Shown here one piece after another: positions 48,238 to 56,230 of a stretch of DNA of 56,230 nucleotides. The position numbers and the translations under genes were made by a program. Location of the stretch: positions 1-56,230 of the forward strand of contig JANXTL010000066.1 of NCBI GenBank assembly GCA_025352375.1, given 5' to 3'. Origin of the DNA: Acetobacteraceae bacterium. Lineage in GTDB: Bacteria > Pseudomonadota > Alphaproteobacteria > Acetobacterales > Acetobacteraceae. Position 1 is the stretch's first letter; each line of letters begins with the position of its first letter. The notes under the pieces were generated by a model. It was not told where the DNA came from, made no database searches, and was given only the letters and a program-made list of their open reading frames with translations.

Positions 48238-49032
48238 ATGAACCTCACCTCGGGCCTCGTCGGCGCGGAAGTCACCGGCTCCATCGGCTGGCTGATCTGG
48301 GACAACCAATCGAAGATGAACGCGCTGTCCCCTGGTATGTACGAGGACGCGCAGGAGGTCATCGACACCTTCATGGCGACCGACGCCATCAAGGTGGTGG
48401 TGATGCGCGGCGCCGGGCGCCGGGCGTTCATCTCGGGCGCGGATATCTCCAGCTTCACCAAAACCCGCTCCAACCCCGAAGCGGCCGCCGCCGCGCGGGA
48501 GGCACCGATCAAGCTGCGGCGCACGCTGATCGATATGGATAAGCCGCTGATCGCGATGATCTACGGTTACTGCCTGGGCGGCGGAATGGGCATGGCGCTG
48601 AACGCCGACATGCGGTTCGCTGCATCCGACTCGCAGTTCAGCGTTCCGGCCGCGCATCGCGGCATCGCCTACGCGCCCGAGGGTTTGAAGCAACTCGTCG
48701 ACCTCGTCGGCCCCAGTGCCGCCAAGGACATCATGTTCTCAGCCCGTCGTCTGAAGGCCGAGGAAGCCCTGCGCATCGGCCTGATCAACCGCATTGTCGA
48801 TGCCGAGGACCTGGAGAAGGAAACGATTGCTTACGCCGAGGTGCTGGCCTCCAACGCGCCGCTGTCGATGAAGGCGTCGAAATACTTCATCAACCAGCTC
48901 GGCCTTGAGGAGGCGCACCGCGACAACGCCCGCATGGACGCGATGCAGCGCGCCGCCGAGAAGAGCGACGATTTCAAAGAGGCCACGCAGTCCTTCATGG
49001 AAAAACGTAAGCCGGTCTTCACCGGGCGGTAA
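48238..49032 (+). CDS. enoyl-CoA hydratase/isomerase family protein lacking both catalytic glutamates
   Basis: A 264-residue crotonase. AFISGADISSFTKTRS and GYCLGGGMGMALNADMRFA form the oxyanion hole. The two acidic positions of hydratases are replaced (GGGMGMALNAD, FSVPAAHRGIAYAP), as in the paralogue at 28064 with which it shares IAYAP, LVDLVGP and the tail FMEKRKPVFTGR. The ATG at 48238 has GAAGGG upstream. It stands 34 bp ahead of the caspase-like gene; an operon is possible but a functional link is not obvious. Confidence 0.9.
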   Translation: MNLTSGLVGAEVTGSIGWLIWDNQSKMNALSPGMYEDAQEVIDTFMATDAIKVVVMRGAGRRAFISGADISSFTKTRSNPEAAAAAREAPIKLRRTLIDMDKPLIAMIYGYCLGGGMGMALNADMRFAASDSQFSVPAAHRGIAYAPEGLKQLVDLVGPSAAKDIMFSARRLKAEEALRIGLINRIVDAEDLEKETIAYAEVLASNAPLSMKASKYFINQLGLEEAHRDNARMDAMQRAAEKSDDFKEATQSFMEKRKPVFTGR

Positions 49033-49066
49033 CAGGCGCGGGCGCCTGGCGGCCAGGGGATGCGAT

Positions 49067-50260
49067 ATGTTCGATCGACTTTGTAAGTGCTCCCTGGCCA
49101 CTGCCCGCCTGATTCTGGTCGCCATATTTCTCCTGATGGGTATGCACATGGCGGCCGCGCAGGGACGCCGGGTTGCACTGGTCGTGGGCAACGGCGCGTA
49201 CCGCAATGTGCCCCCACTTTCGAACCCACGGAACGACGCGACTCTGATCGCTCAAACGCTCCAGGCGCTGGGTTTTCAGCTTGTTGGGGGCGGCGCGCGG
49301 ATCGATCTCGACAAAGCTGGTTTTGACGCCGCGGTGCGAGCCTTCGGGCAGGACATCCGAGGCGCGGAAGTGGCGCTTTTTTACTACTCCGGGCACGGTA
49401 TGCAGGTTCAAGGCTCCAACTGGCTGGTGCCGTTGGATGCCAATCCGACCCGGGTTCAGGACCTGGATTTCCAGATGGTCGACGCCCAATTGGTGCTGCG
49501 ACAGATGGAAGGCGCGGGGACCAAACTCAATCTCATGATCCTGGATGCGTGCCGTAACAATCCGTTCGGCGGGACCGGGCTGCGCGCCACGGACGCCGGC
49601 CTGGCGCAAATGCGGGCGCCCGAGGGCACGTTGATTTCTTATGCGACCCAACCCGGGAATACAGCCGCCGACGGAACCGGCCGAAACAGCCCGTATACCC
49701 AGGCCTTGGCGGAAACGATGCGGCAGCCCGGGCTCGATGTGCTGCGCATGTTCAACCGCGTCGGCGTCGAGGTGAAAAAGGTGACCGGCGGGTCCCAGCA
49801 ACCATGGGTGTCATCGTCTCCGTTGGACAGCGATTATTTCATGGCGGGCGCGGGGTCGAATACGCCCGTGGCACCCCCGCCGTTGAGGCCAGCCGAACCG
49901 CCAGCCGCCCCATTACAGCCCGTCCCGCCCAAACCGGCCCGGAGCACGGATATGACCCAGACGCTGGTCGGCAACTGGCGGCATAGCGATGGTGTCGGTT
50001 GCACGCCCACCCATGTCGGCATTGTCAACGTCGACAACGGACGCATTTATTTTGAGTGGCGTTTTGGTTCCGGCCGTCCCAACCTCGCGGTCGAGCGTAT
50101 CGACAACGTCCAAGGCAACGTCATCGAGACGACCGTTGAGAGCGATGTCAATACGACAAACCCGGAAACCGGCAACCGGATACGTTACAGGGTGGAAGGC
50201 GATTCCTGGACTTCGATGAATCTGTCGACCGGAAAATCCTACCGGCACAAACGATGCTAA
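49067..50260 (+). CDS. exported caspase-like (peptidase C14) protein
   Basis: A 397-residue protein. An N-terminal signal or anchor (ATARLILVAIFLLMGMHMAAA) is followed by a metacaspase/caspase-fold domain, residues about 34-265: RRVALVVGNGAYRN opens it, His110 lies in LFYYSGHGMQVQG and Cys162 in MILDACRNNPFGG, the catalytic dyad. The specificity loop SYATQPGNTAADG is also typical. A Pro-rich linker (PPPLRPAEPPAAPLQPVPP) leads to a C-terminal beta domain of about 90 residues with two cysteines. The L,D-transpeptidase gene overlaps its 3' end by 7 nt, placing both products in the envelope. Confidence 0.9.
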   Translation: MFDRLCKCSLATARLILVAIFLLMGMHMAAAQGRRVALVVGNGAYRNVPPLSNPRNDATLIAQTLQALGFQLVGGGARIDLDKAGFDAAVRAFGQDIRGAEVALFYYSGHGMQVQGSNWLVPLDANPTRVQDLDFQMVDAQLVLRQMEGAGTKLNLMILDACRNNPFGGTGLRATDAGLAQMRAPEGTLISYATQPGNTAADGTGRNSPYTQALAETMRQPGLDVLRMFNRVGVEVKKVTGGSQQPWVSSSPLDSDYFMAGAGSNTPVAPPPLRPAEPPAAPLQPVPPKPARSTDMTQTLVGNWRHSDGVGCTPTHVGIVNVDNGRIYFEWRFGSGRPNLAVERIDNVQGNVIETTVESDVNTTNPETGNRIRYRVEGDSWTSMNLSTGKSYRHKRC

Positions 50261-50829
50261 CGCGCAGGCACGTGCTGGGGGCTGCCGTCATGGGCGTTGT
50301 TCCGCCGGTCCTTGCCACGCCCCGAACCACGATCGTCGTATCGCCGGCCCCAGGCCGCATGCTGATCTGCGGCGACCTGAAATCGCCATGCTCGGTCGGC
50401 CGGACCGGGGTGAGGCAGGACAAGCATGAAGGCGACGGCGCGACACCGGCGGGGCGTTACCCCTTGCGCCGCTTGCTGTTCCGCCAGGACAGGATTGCAT
50501 CGATTGCCACGCAGTTACCTATAACACCGATCCAAGCGACGGATGGTTGGTCCGACGATCCCGAAGACCCGCTTTACAATCAATCGGTCACGCTGCCACG
50601 GACCTGGCATCATGAGGACTTGTGGCGTTCGGATAGTCTATACAATATCGTAATAGTCATCGGCTACAACGATGCGCCCGCGATCCCGGGAAAAGGCAGC
50701 GCCATTTTTCTGCACGTCGCGAGCCCGAGCATGGCCGCCACCGATGGTTGTGTCGGTCTTCCGTTGACGGCTCTCGTGAAGCTCGCCGGTCTATGTGATA
50801 CCACAACGTTTATCGACATTCGCCGCTAA
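50254..50829 (+). CDS. L,D-transpeptidase (YkuD) family protein
   Basis: A 191-residue exported protein with a Tat-like start MLTRRHVLGAAVMGVVPPVL. The YkuD active site is AIFLHVASPSMAATDGCVGL, with His154 and Cys166; upstream GRTGVRQDKHEGDGATPAG and YPLRRLLFRQD are the usual beta strands of short, LysM-less members. It would cross-link or modify peptidoglycan or attach proteins to it in the periplasm. The start ATG lies inside the caspase-like gene (overlap 7 nt), so it is translated in step with it. Confidence 0.9.
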   Translation: MLTRRHVLGAAVMGVVPPVLATPRTTIVVSPAPGRMLICGDLKSPCSVGRTGVRQDKHEGDGATPAGRYPLRRLLFRQDRIASIATQLPITPIQATDGWSDDPEDPLYNQSVTLPRTWHHEDLWRSDSLYNIVIVIGYNDAPAIPGKGSAIFLHVASPSMAATDGCVGLPLTALVKLAGLCDTTTFIDIRR

Positions 50830-50848
50830 CGTCCAGGGAACCCACCCC

Positions 50849-52021
50849 ATGAAAATCGTCCGCGTCACCGCCATTCCCATGTCGGCGCCCGTGCCACCCG
50901 AAAACCGCCATCGCACCGACCTCGGCACCAAGGTCAAAAGCGACGCCACCCTCATACAGGTCGAGACCGAGACCGGTCTGATCGGCATCGGTGCCGCCCT
51001 CGGGTCGCCGCCGGTCGTTAAAGCCATCGTGGACCACGAACTCGCGGCGGAGTGCGTGGGCGAAGACCCGATGTTCTCCGAACGCATCTTCGAGAAAATG
51101 TATAACGGATCGCGCGCCAAACCGGCGCTCGAACGCGGGGTGACACAGGCGAATGAAAGCCGCCGCCGGGGCGTCGTCATGGAGGCCATTTCCGGCGTCG
51201 ACATCGCGGTCTGGGACGTGAAAGCGCAGACGCTTGGCATCCCGCTGTATCACGCTCTGGGCGCGGTCCGTTCTTCGGTGCGCGGCTACGCCAGCGGCGG
51301 CTGGGCACCCGGGGACGAAGCGGAACAAGAACTCGGGGGCTACGCCGCCAAAGGATTCTCCGCGGTCAAAATGCGGGTGGTCGGGCGCGACGGGTTCTCG
51401 ATCCCCAACTGCGTGCGCAGGGTCGCCGCCGCCCGGCGCGGCATCGGTCCGAACGTGGAACTGATGATCGATGCCCATGGCTCGCTGGAGGTCGCGGTCG
51501 CCATCAAACTCGCCCGCGCCTTGGAACAATACGACATCGCCTGGTTCGAGGAACCGGTGACGCCCGACGATCACGCCGGCCAGGCCGAGGTCCGCCGGTC
51601 CACGATCATCCCCATCGCCTCCGGTGAGCGCGAATTCACCCGCTTCGACTTCCAGGACCTGCTGGAACGCCGCGCACTGGATATCGCCCAGCCCGACGTC
51701 GCTCGGGCCGGCGGCATCACGGAGATCCGGCGCATCGCCGCGCTGACCTCGACCTACGGTGTTCGCCTGGCGCCGCACGCCTGGGGCAGCGGCGTGCTGT
51801 TCGCCGCCAGCATCCACGTCGCGATGGCGGCGCCGAACTGCCACATCCTCGAAGTGACGCAGGGCCACATGCCGATGATGTGGGAGCTGTTCAACGAGAA
51901 GTTCGATATCCGCAAGGATGGGTCGGTGCACGCCCCCGACCGGCCCGGGCTGGGCTTCACACTGCGGGCGGACGCATTGGACAAATTTCGCTACGTCGAT
52001 GGGCCGGAGTACGAGTTTTAA
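50849..52021 (+). CDS. mandelate racemase/enolase superfamily enzyme
   Basis: A 390-residue enolase-superfamily enzyme. N-terminal capping domain (MKIVRVTAIPMSAPVPPENR), then the barrel with the KxR motif VKMRVVG, metal ligands in LMIDAHGS (Asp), WFEEPVTPDD (Glu) and ASGEREFTRF (Glu), and the general base His in LAPHAWGSG. The combination fits the mandelate-racemase subgroup, whose members mostly dehydrate acid sugars. Substrate cannot be read. It follows the L,D-transpeptidase gene after 19 bp. Confidence 0.92.
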   Translation: MKIVRVTAIPMSAPVPPENRHRTDLGTKVKSDATLIQVETETGLIGIGAALGSPPVVKAIVDHELAAECVGEDPMFSERIFEKMYNGSRAKPALERGVTQANESRRRGVVMEAISGVDIAVWDVKAQTLGIPLYHALGAVRSSVRGYASGGWAPGDEAEQELGGYAAKGFSAVKMRVVGRDGFSIPNCVRRVAAARRGIGPNVELMIDAHGSLEVAVAIKLARALEQYDIAWFEEPVTPDDHAGQAEVRRSTIIPIASGEREFTRFDFQDLLERRALDIAQPDVARAGGITEIRRIAALTSTYGVRLAPHAWGSGVLFAASIHVAMAAPNCHILEVTQGHMPMMWELFNEKFDIRKDGSVHAPDRPGLGFTLRADALDKFRYVDGPEYEF

Positions 52022-52048
52022 GCCCCCCGCGTCATGCCGGCGGGCAGC

Positions 52049-53086
52049 TTACCGAGCGGCCTTGCCGATCAGTTCCTCGTAAAGATTGACGTAATCCTCA
52101 GCCATCCGGCGCGAAACGAACCGGCGGTCGAACGTCGCACGCACCTTCTTGCGGTCCAACGTATGCACCTTCGCCACCGCGGCCACCGCCTCATCGACGT
52201 TGTTGACGATGAAGCCGGTGACGCCGTCGTCCATCACCTCGGGGACGGAACCGCAGTTGAACGCGATCACCGGGGTGCCGCAGGCCATGGCTTCGATCAT
52301 CACCAGGCCGAACGGCTCCGGCCAATCGATGGGGAAGATCAGGCATTGCGCGCCGGACAGGAAGGCGGGTTTCTGCGAGTCGTTGATCTCGCCAATGAAT
52401 TCCACGTTGTCGTGGCTGTCGATCAGCGGCTTTATCCGAGCGTAATAATATTCCCGATCGGCATTATCGACCTTGGCTGCCATTTTCAGCTTCATGCCGG
52501 CGCGGGTGGCGATCTCAATCGCTCGGTCTGCGCCCTTTTCAGGGGAGATGCGGCCCAGGAACGCGGCGTATTCCGGCTTTACCGGCTGCGGGGTCAGAAT
52601 ATTCGGGGGCATCCCGTGCTGCACCGTGCGCACCCAGTTCAGGTTCGGAATGGGCAGGCGCTGGTTGTCCGAAATGGACACAAACGGCGATTCCAGGAAC
52701 GTGCCGTACGTTTCCACGAACTCCGGCACATCGAGCCGGCCATGAATGGTCGTCAGGTATGGGGTCTTCTGGCGGCTGAACAGCTGCAACGGGAAGTAGT
52801 CGATATGAAAATGTAAAATATCGAAGTCGTCCTTGCGGCGGTAGACCAGCTCCACCATCCGGTAATAGCCGGCGACCCAGTCCTTCACGTCGGGATCGAG
52901 CCGTGATGCCCGCTCGCGCATCGGCGCCAAAGTGGCGGAGGTCGTGGAGTCCCCGCTGGCGAACAACGTCACGTCGTGACCCATCGCGACCAGTTCCTCG
53001 GTCAGCGAGTAGACGACACGTTCGGTGCCACCGTACAACTTGGGTGGCACCGCTTCGAACAGCGGCGAAATCTGGGCAATGCGCAT
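52049..53086 (-). CDS. GT4-family glycosyltransferase
   Basis: A 345-residue GT-B glycosyltransferase. N-terminal RIAQISPLFEAVPPKLYGG and TERVVYSLTEELVAMGHDV, donor domain YAAFLGRISPEKGADRAIE and FPIDWPEPFGLVMIEAMACG with an intact E-x7-E motif. The form resembles the glycogen/trehalose-free 'WcaJ-like' stand-alone transferases seen in Acetobacteraceae; acceptor unknown. The ATG at 53086 is preferred because it starts the Rossmann fold. Divergent from the ABC exporter at 53232 with 145 bp between. Confidence 0.9.
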   Translation of the reverse strand: MRIAQISPLFEAVPPKLYGGTERVVYSLTEELVAMGHDVTLFASGDSTTSATLAPMRERASRLDPDVKDWVAGYYRMVELVYRRKDDFDILHFHIDYFPLQLFSRQKTPYLTTIHGRLDVPEFVETYGTFLESPFVSISDNQRLPIPNLNWVRTVQHGMPPNILTPQPVKPEYAAFLGRISPEKGADRAIEIATRAGMKLKMAAKVDNADREYYYARIKPLIDSHDNVEFIGEINDSQKPAFLSGAQCLIFPIDWPEPFGLVMIEAMACGTPVIAFNCGSVPEVMDDGVTGFIVNNVDEAVAAVAKVHTLDRKKVRATFDRRFVSRRMAEDYVNLYEELIGKAAR

Positions 53087-53231
53087 AAAGTCGGGCCTGA
53101 TAAAGTATGGGGTTCGCGGGACTCGCCTCGCGTTCGGTTTGGTAGGAGGGGAATATGGCGAAATGTCGACGTCTTCAAGTCGCCACACTCGGGGCCGATA
53201 AGCTCCCCTTGCCCCGGGGAGTTCGCGCTTG

Positions 53232-55019
53232 ATGCCTTTCGATTCCTCCACCCAGATACTGCCAGCGCTGCGCGGGCGGCCGCTCGCGTACCTGTTTCAC
53301 TACATCGCGAAGCACAAGGCGGGCCATCTGACCGTGCTATTCTCGGTGATGGTGGCCGTCGCGTGCTCCACATCGTCCCAATACGGGATGAAGCACCTGA
53401 TCGACGTCGTTTCCATGGGTGTGGAGGCCGGCCGGCCGCACGTCTTGGGTGCCTTTGCTCTGCTGTGCGGGCTGGTGGCGGCGGACAATCTGATGTGGCG
53501 CGTGGGCGGCTACGCGGCACACAGAGCATTCGTAGCGGTGACGGGCGATATCAGGCGGGATTTATTCGCGCATTTGTCGGGGCACTCGCCCAGCTATTTC
53601 GCGGAACGCCTGCCAGGATCGCTGTCCAGCCGGATCAGTTCCACCGCGATGGCGGCCTTCACGACGCTGAATACGGGCGTGTGGAACGTGGTTCCGTCCT
53701 GCTTCGGGGTGGTGCTGTCGATCTGCTATATCGGCGTCGTCAATTTGCCGCTGATGCTGGTGCTGGCGGGCGTGGCGTTCAGCGTGGGCGCGTTGGTATT
53801 CTGGCTCGCCCGCCGCGGCACCGACCGGCATATCGCGTACGCCGAGCAGGCGGCGGCGGTGGATGGGGAGCTGGTGGACGTCATCGGTAATTTTTCCGTT
53901 GTGCGCGCCTTCGGCGCGACGTTCCGCGAACAGGGACGCATCGACGCGACCATGAAGCGGGAAATGGCAGTGCGCCGCCGCAGCCTTTACTACATGGAGC
54001 ACCTGCGCATGATCCACGCGGTCCTGACCGGGGTCATGACCGCAGGGGTGGTGGGTTGGGCGATTTTGCTATGGGAGGCCGGACTGGCCACAGTCGGCGA
54101 TATCGTGCTGTTGACATCGCTGGCATTCGGCATTCTGCATGGGACCCGCGACCTCGCGGTCTCGCTCGTAGACCTGACGCAGCACATCGCTCGGCTGGGG
54201 GAGGCGATCAACACCCTGCTGATCCCGCATGAGCTGCCGGACTGGCCCGACGCGTTGCCGATCGTGCCGGGGCCTGGTTCCGTAACGTTCGAGGACGTGA
54301 CCTTCGCCTATCCTGGCCGCAAGCCGGTGCTGTCGTCGTTCAATCTGTCGATTGCCGCCGGGCAGCGCATCGGGCTGGTGGGCTACTCCGGCGCGGGCAA
54401 GTCCACCGTTTTGTCGCTGCTGCAACGGTACTACGACGTTAGCGGCGGGCGCATCCTGATCGATGGGCAGGACATTCGCGATGTCACGCAGAGCAGCCTG
54501 CGCCAAGTGATGGCGATCGTGCCGCAGGATATCTCCATGTTCCACCGTTCGGTGCTGGAGAACATCGGCTACGCCCGCCCCGATGCCTCGCAGGCCGATA
54601 TCCTGGCCGCCGCCGAGATGGCGTATTGCCGCGAATTCATCGAGGCTTTGCCGGAGGGTTTTGCGACTATGGTCGGCGACCGCGGCGTGAAACTGTCCGG
54701 CGGCCAGCGTCAGCGCCTCGCCATTGCTCGGGCGCTGCTGAAGGACGCGCCTATTCTCCTGTTGGACGAGGCCACCAGCGCTTTGGACACGGAATCCGAG
54801 CAGGCGATCCAGGCGGCTTTGGATCGGCTGATGACGGGGCGGACGGTGATTGCGATTGCCCACCGGCTGTCGACGCTGCGCAGTTTCGACCGCATTATTG
54901 TGATGGATCGCGGCCGGATCGTGGACGACGGGTCGCCGGATGAGTTGGCTGGGCGGGCGGGTCCGTATCGGGATTTGCTGCGGAAGCAGCACATGGCGAC
55001 GGCGGAAGCGGTTTCCTAG
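53232..55019 (+). CDS. ABC exporter half-transporter (TMD-NBD fusion)
   Basis: A 595-residue half-transporter: six membrane helices (residues about 30-330) and a C-terminal ATPase with Walker A VGYSGAGKSTVLSLLQ, Q-loop IVPQDISMFH, signature VKLSGGQRQRLAIARAL, Walker B ILLLDEATSALDTES and the switch His in VIAIAHRLSTL. A homodimer would export a lipid, peptide or drug. In Acetobacteraceae this branch is often placed near glycosyltransferases, as here. An additional TTG one codon upstream is not needed. The 215 bp downstream hold a few short palindromes (TACCCGGGGTA, GTCACC...GGTGAC) and nothing else I recognise. Confidence 0.92.
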   Translation: MPFDSSTQILPALRGRPLAYLFHYIAKHKAGHLTVLFSVMVAVACSTSSQYGMKHLIDVVSMGVEAGRPHVLGAFALLCGLVAADNLMWRVGGYAAHRAFVAVTGDIRRDLFAHLSGHSPSYFAERLPGSLSSRISSTAMAAFTTLNTGVWNVVPSCFGVVLSICYIGVVNLPLMLVLAGVAFSVGALVFWLARRGTDRHIAYAEQAAAVDGELVDVIGNFSVVRAFGATFREQGRIDATMKREMAVRRRSLYYMEHLRMIHAVLTGVMTAGVVGWAILLWEAGLATVGDIVLLTSLAFGILHGTRDLAVSLVDLTQHIARLGEAINTLLIPHELPDWPDALPIVPGPGSVTFEDVTFAYPGRKPVLSSFNLSIAAGQRIGLVGYSGAGKSTVLSLLQRYYDVSGGRILIDGQDIRDVTQSSLRQVMAIVPQDISMFHRSVLENIGYARPDASQADILAAAEMAYCREFIEALPEGFATMVGDRGVKLSGGQRQRLAIARALLKDAPILLLDEATSALDTESEQAIQAALDRLMTGRTVIAIAHRLSTLRSFDRIIVMDRGRIVDDGSPDELAGRAGPYRDLLRKQHMATAEAVS

Positions 55020-55234
55020 TTTGCTGGGTTGGGGCGGCTTGGTGGTGTCCCTCTACCCGGGGTAGGCGTCCCTGTGTTAGGGATGGCGAGCAGAATTCCG
55101 GGATCGCATGTTGTCGTCCCAACTATAGCCAGACGTCCATACAGAGCGTCACCTGCCTGCTGGTGACCAGTCGTTTGCCTCGACGTATTGTGCCAAACGA
55201 CGCCGACGATCAGATTACCACATCAGGAGCCGCC

Positions 55235-56230
55235 ATGCGCCGCCGCACCCTGCTTGCCGCCACCGTCGCCCTCGCAGCACCCGCCGCGGTTCGTGCAGCG
55301 TCCGCCACCACCCTGAAGATCGTGCCCGCGAGTGATCTCGCAGCACTCGACCCGGTCTGGACCACGGCGCCCGTCGTGCGCAACCACGGCTACATGGTGT
55401 TCGACACCCTCTACGGGACCGACGCCGAACTTCGCATCCAGCCGCAGATGGCGGCGGGGCACTTGGTGGAAAACGACGGCAAGCAGTGGACAATCACCTT
55501 GCGCGAGGGGCTGCGGTTCCACGATGGAGAACCTGTCCTGGCGCGTGACGCCGTCGCCTCTATCCTGCGCTTCGGGGCGCGGGACAGCTTTGGCGAGACG
55601 CTGATGGCAGCCACCGACGAACTGTCTGCCCCCAGCGACCGCACGATCCGCTTTCGTTTGAAGCACCCGTTCCCGCTCCTGCCGAACGCCCTGGGCAAGC
55701 CGGCCCCCATGCCCTGCATCATGCCGGAGCGCCTGGCCCGCACCGACCCGGCCAAGCAGGTGACCGAGATGGTGGGGTCCGGTCCCTACCGCTTCCTACC
55801 GGACGAACGGATCGCCGGGTCGAGCGTCGCCTATCGGCGGTTCGAGGGCTACCAGCCACGCGCGGACGGCGTGGCCTCATTCACCGCCGGGCCGAAGCGG
55901 GCGCATTTCGATCGCGTGGAGTGGCAGGTCATCCCCGATGCCTCCACCAAGGCAAACGCGCTGATCAGCGGCGAGGTCGATTGGGTAGAGACCCCGTCCA
56001 GCGACTTGCTCGGCCTCCTGCGCGCCAGCCGCAAGGTTCAGGTCACGCGCTCCGCCTTGGCCGGCGACCTGGCGGTGATGGTGCTAAACCACCTGCAGCC
56101 GCCCTTCGATAACCCCGCGATCCGCCGTGCCCTGCTGGGCGCCTTCAGCCAGACAGATTTCATGCGCGCAGCCGTCGGCGACGATCGCAGCCTGTGGTCC
56201 GACGAGGTCGCCGTGTTCAATCCCGGCACA
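55235..56230 (+). CDS. family 5 extracellular substrate-binding protein (DppA/OppA-like), 3' end outside window
   Basis: At least 332 residues of a family 5 binding protein, cut by the window edge (usual length about 520). Signal MRRRTLLAATVALAAPAAVRA, then DPVWTTAPVVRNHGYMVFDT, WTITLREGLRFHDGEPVLA and VGSGPYRFLPDERI, the classic landmarks; the last part reads LAVMVLNHLQPPFDNPAIRR. It would bring peptides or other solutes to an ABC importer whose genes presumably follow. The ATG at 55235 has CAGGAG before it. Confidence 0.93.
   Translation, partial: MRRRTLLAATVALAAPAAVRAASATTLKIVPASDLAALDPVWTTAPVVRNHGYMVFDTLYGTDAELRIQPQMAAGHLVENDGKQWTITLREGLRFHDGEPVLARDAVASILRFGARDSFGETLMAATDELSAPSDRTIRFRLKHPFPLLPNALGKPAPMPCIMPERLARTDPAKQVTEMVGSGPYRFLPDERIAGSSVAYRRFEGYQPRADGVASFTAGPKRAHFDRVEWQVIPDASTKANALISGEVDWVETPSSDLLGLLRASRKVQVTRSALAGDLAVMVLNHLQPPFDNPAIRRALLGAFSQTDFMRAAVGDDRSLWSDEVAVFNPGT

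Noticed and set aside
55020-55234. Regulatory RNA or terminator after the ABC exporter
   Set aside because: Only short palindromes (TACCCGGGGTA, GTCACC...GGTGAC) without a T-run or conserved fold.

Overview
The window reads as a high-GC chromosomal segment of an alphaproteobacterium. The best guess is an Acetobacteraceae/Rhodospirillales relative. The basis is the thrB-rnhA neighbourhood, an NDUFS4-type complex I subunit beside tRNA-Pro, PmtA-type phospholipid methylation, several CaiB/BaiF CoA-transferases, a TTAA-N7-TTAAC site of the CtrA type, and many tightly packed genes with ATGA/GTGA overlaps. I see no insertion sequence, integrase, prophage or CRISPR array. The family assignment is inference from gene content, not from a marker-gene comparison.

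Layout. 1-2355: remnant of an MmeI-like DNA methylase, a crotonase, a cupin with an in-frame 15-bp tandem repeat, and a methyltransferase behind a CtrA-like site. 2729-5196: rnhA, an AhpD-like protein, thrB, a palindromic repeat, an NDUFS4-like protein and tRNA-Pro(UGG). 5405-10286: a light and photodamage locus with DUF3429, FeS-type photolyase/cryptochrome, DUF2256, SDR, DCC protein, BLUF photoreceptor and GTP cyclohydrolase I. 10325-14196: DUF192, a PrpB-like lyase, an antitoxin remnant, the DUF2182/DUF1326 pair and a GYD protein that seems to start at ATA. 14444-18367: coxG-coxD, a SorAB-like sulfite dehydrogenase and a PhyH oxygenase. 18429-30770: amidohydrolase, acyl-CoA ligase, ferredoxin, CDO-like cupin, three CaiB transferases, a HpcH lyase, a crotonase, and a BtuB-like TonB receptor under a cobalamin riboswitch. 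30880-37969: parE, an unidentified zincin-like protein and a polar-lipid group (PmtA, glycosyltransferase, LpxH-like phosphoesterase, diacylglycerol kinase). 38019-43532: an MsrP-like Mo enzyme with cytochrome b, a Met-rich small protein, and an orphan TRAP binding protein next to a chemoreceptor. 43650-56230: MFS with a C-terminal extra domain, DUF29, HDAC-like amidohydrolase, a small new gene, PHB-depolymerase-type esterase, crotonase, caspase-like protein, L,D-transpeptidase, enolase-superfamily enzyme, glycosyltransferase, ABC exporter and a truncated family 5 substrate-binding protein.

The most coherent multigene system is the light locus. GTP cyclohydrolase and BLUF are adjacent. They are followed by DCC-SDR-DUF2256-photolyase, with the last three genes 3 nt overlapped or 4 nt apart. 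The photolyase has four cysteines at positions 350, 438, 441 and 454, the numbering known for the [4Fe-4S] photolyase PhrB. A TGATCC-N18-TATG sequence lies just upstream of folE and resembles the RpoE (singlet-oxygen) promoter of Rhodobacter. Four genes or short ORFs too short for a standard ORF cut-off were added by reading: DUF2256 (7623-7799), a 64-residue ORF (18429-18623), a 58-residue ORF (46852-47028) and a leader ORF before the TonB receptor (25590-25655).
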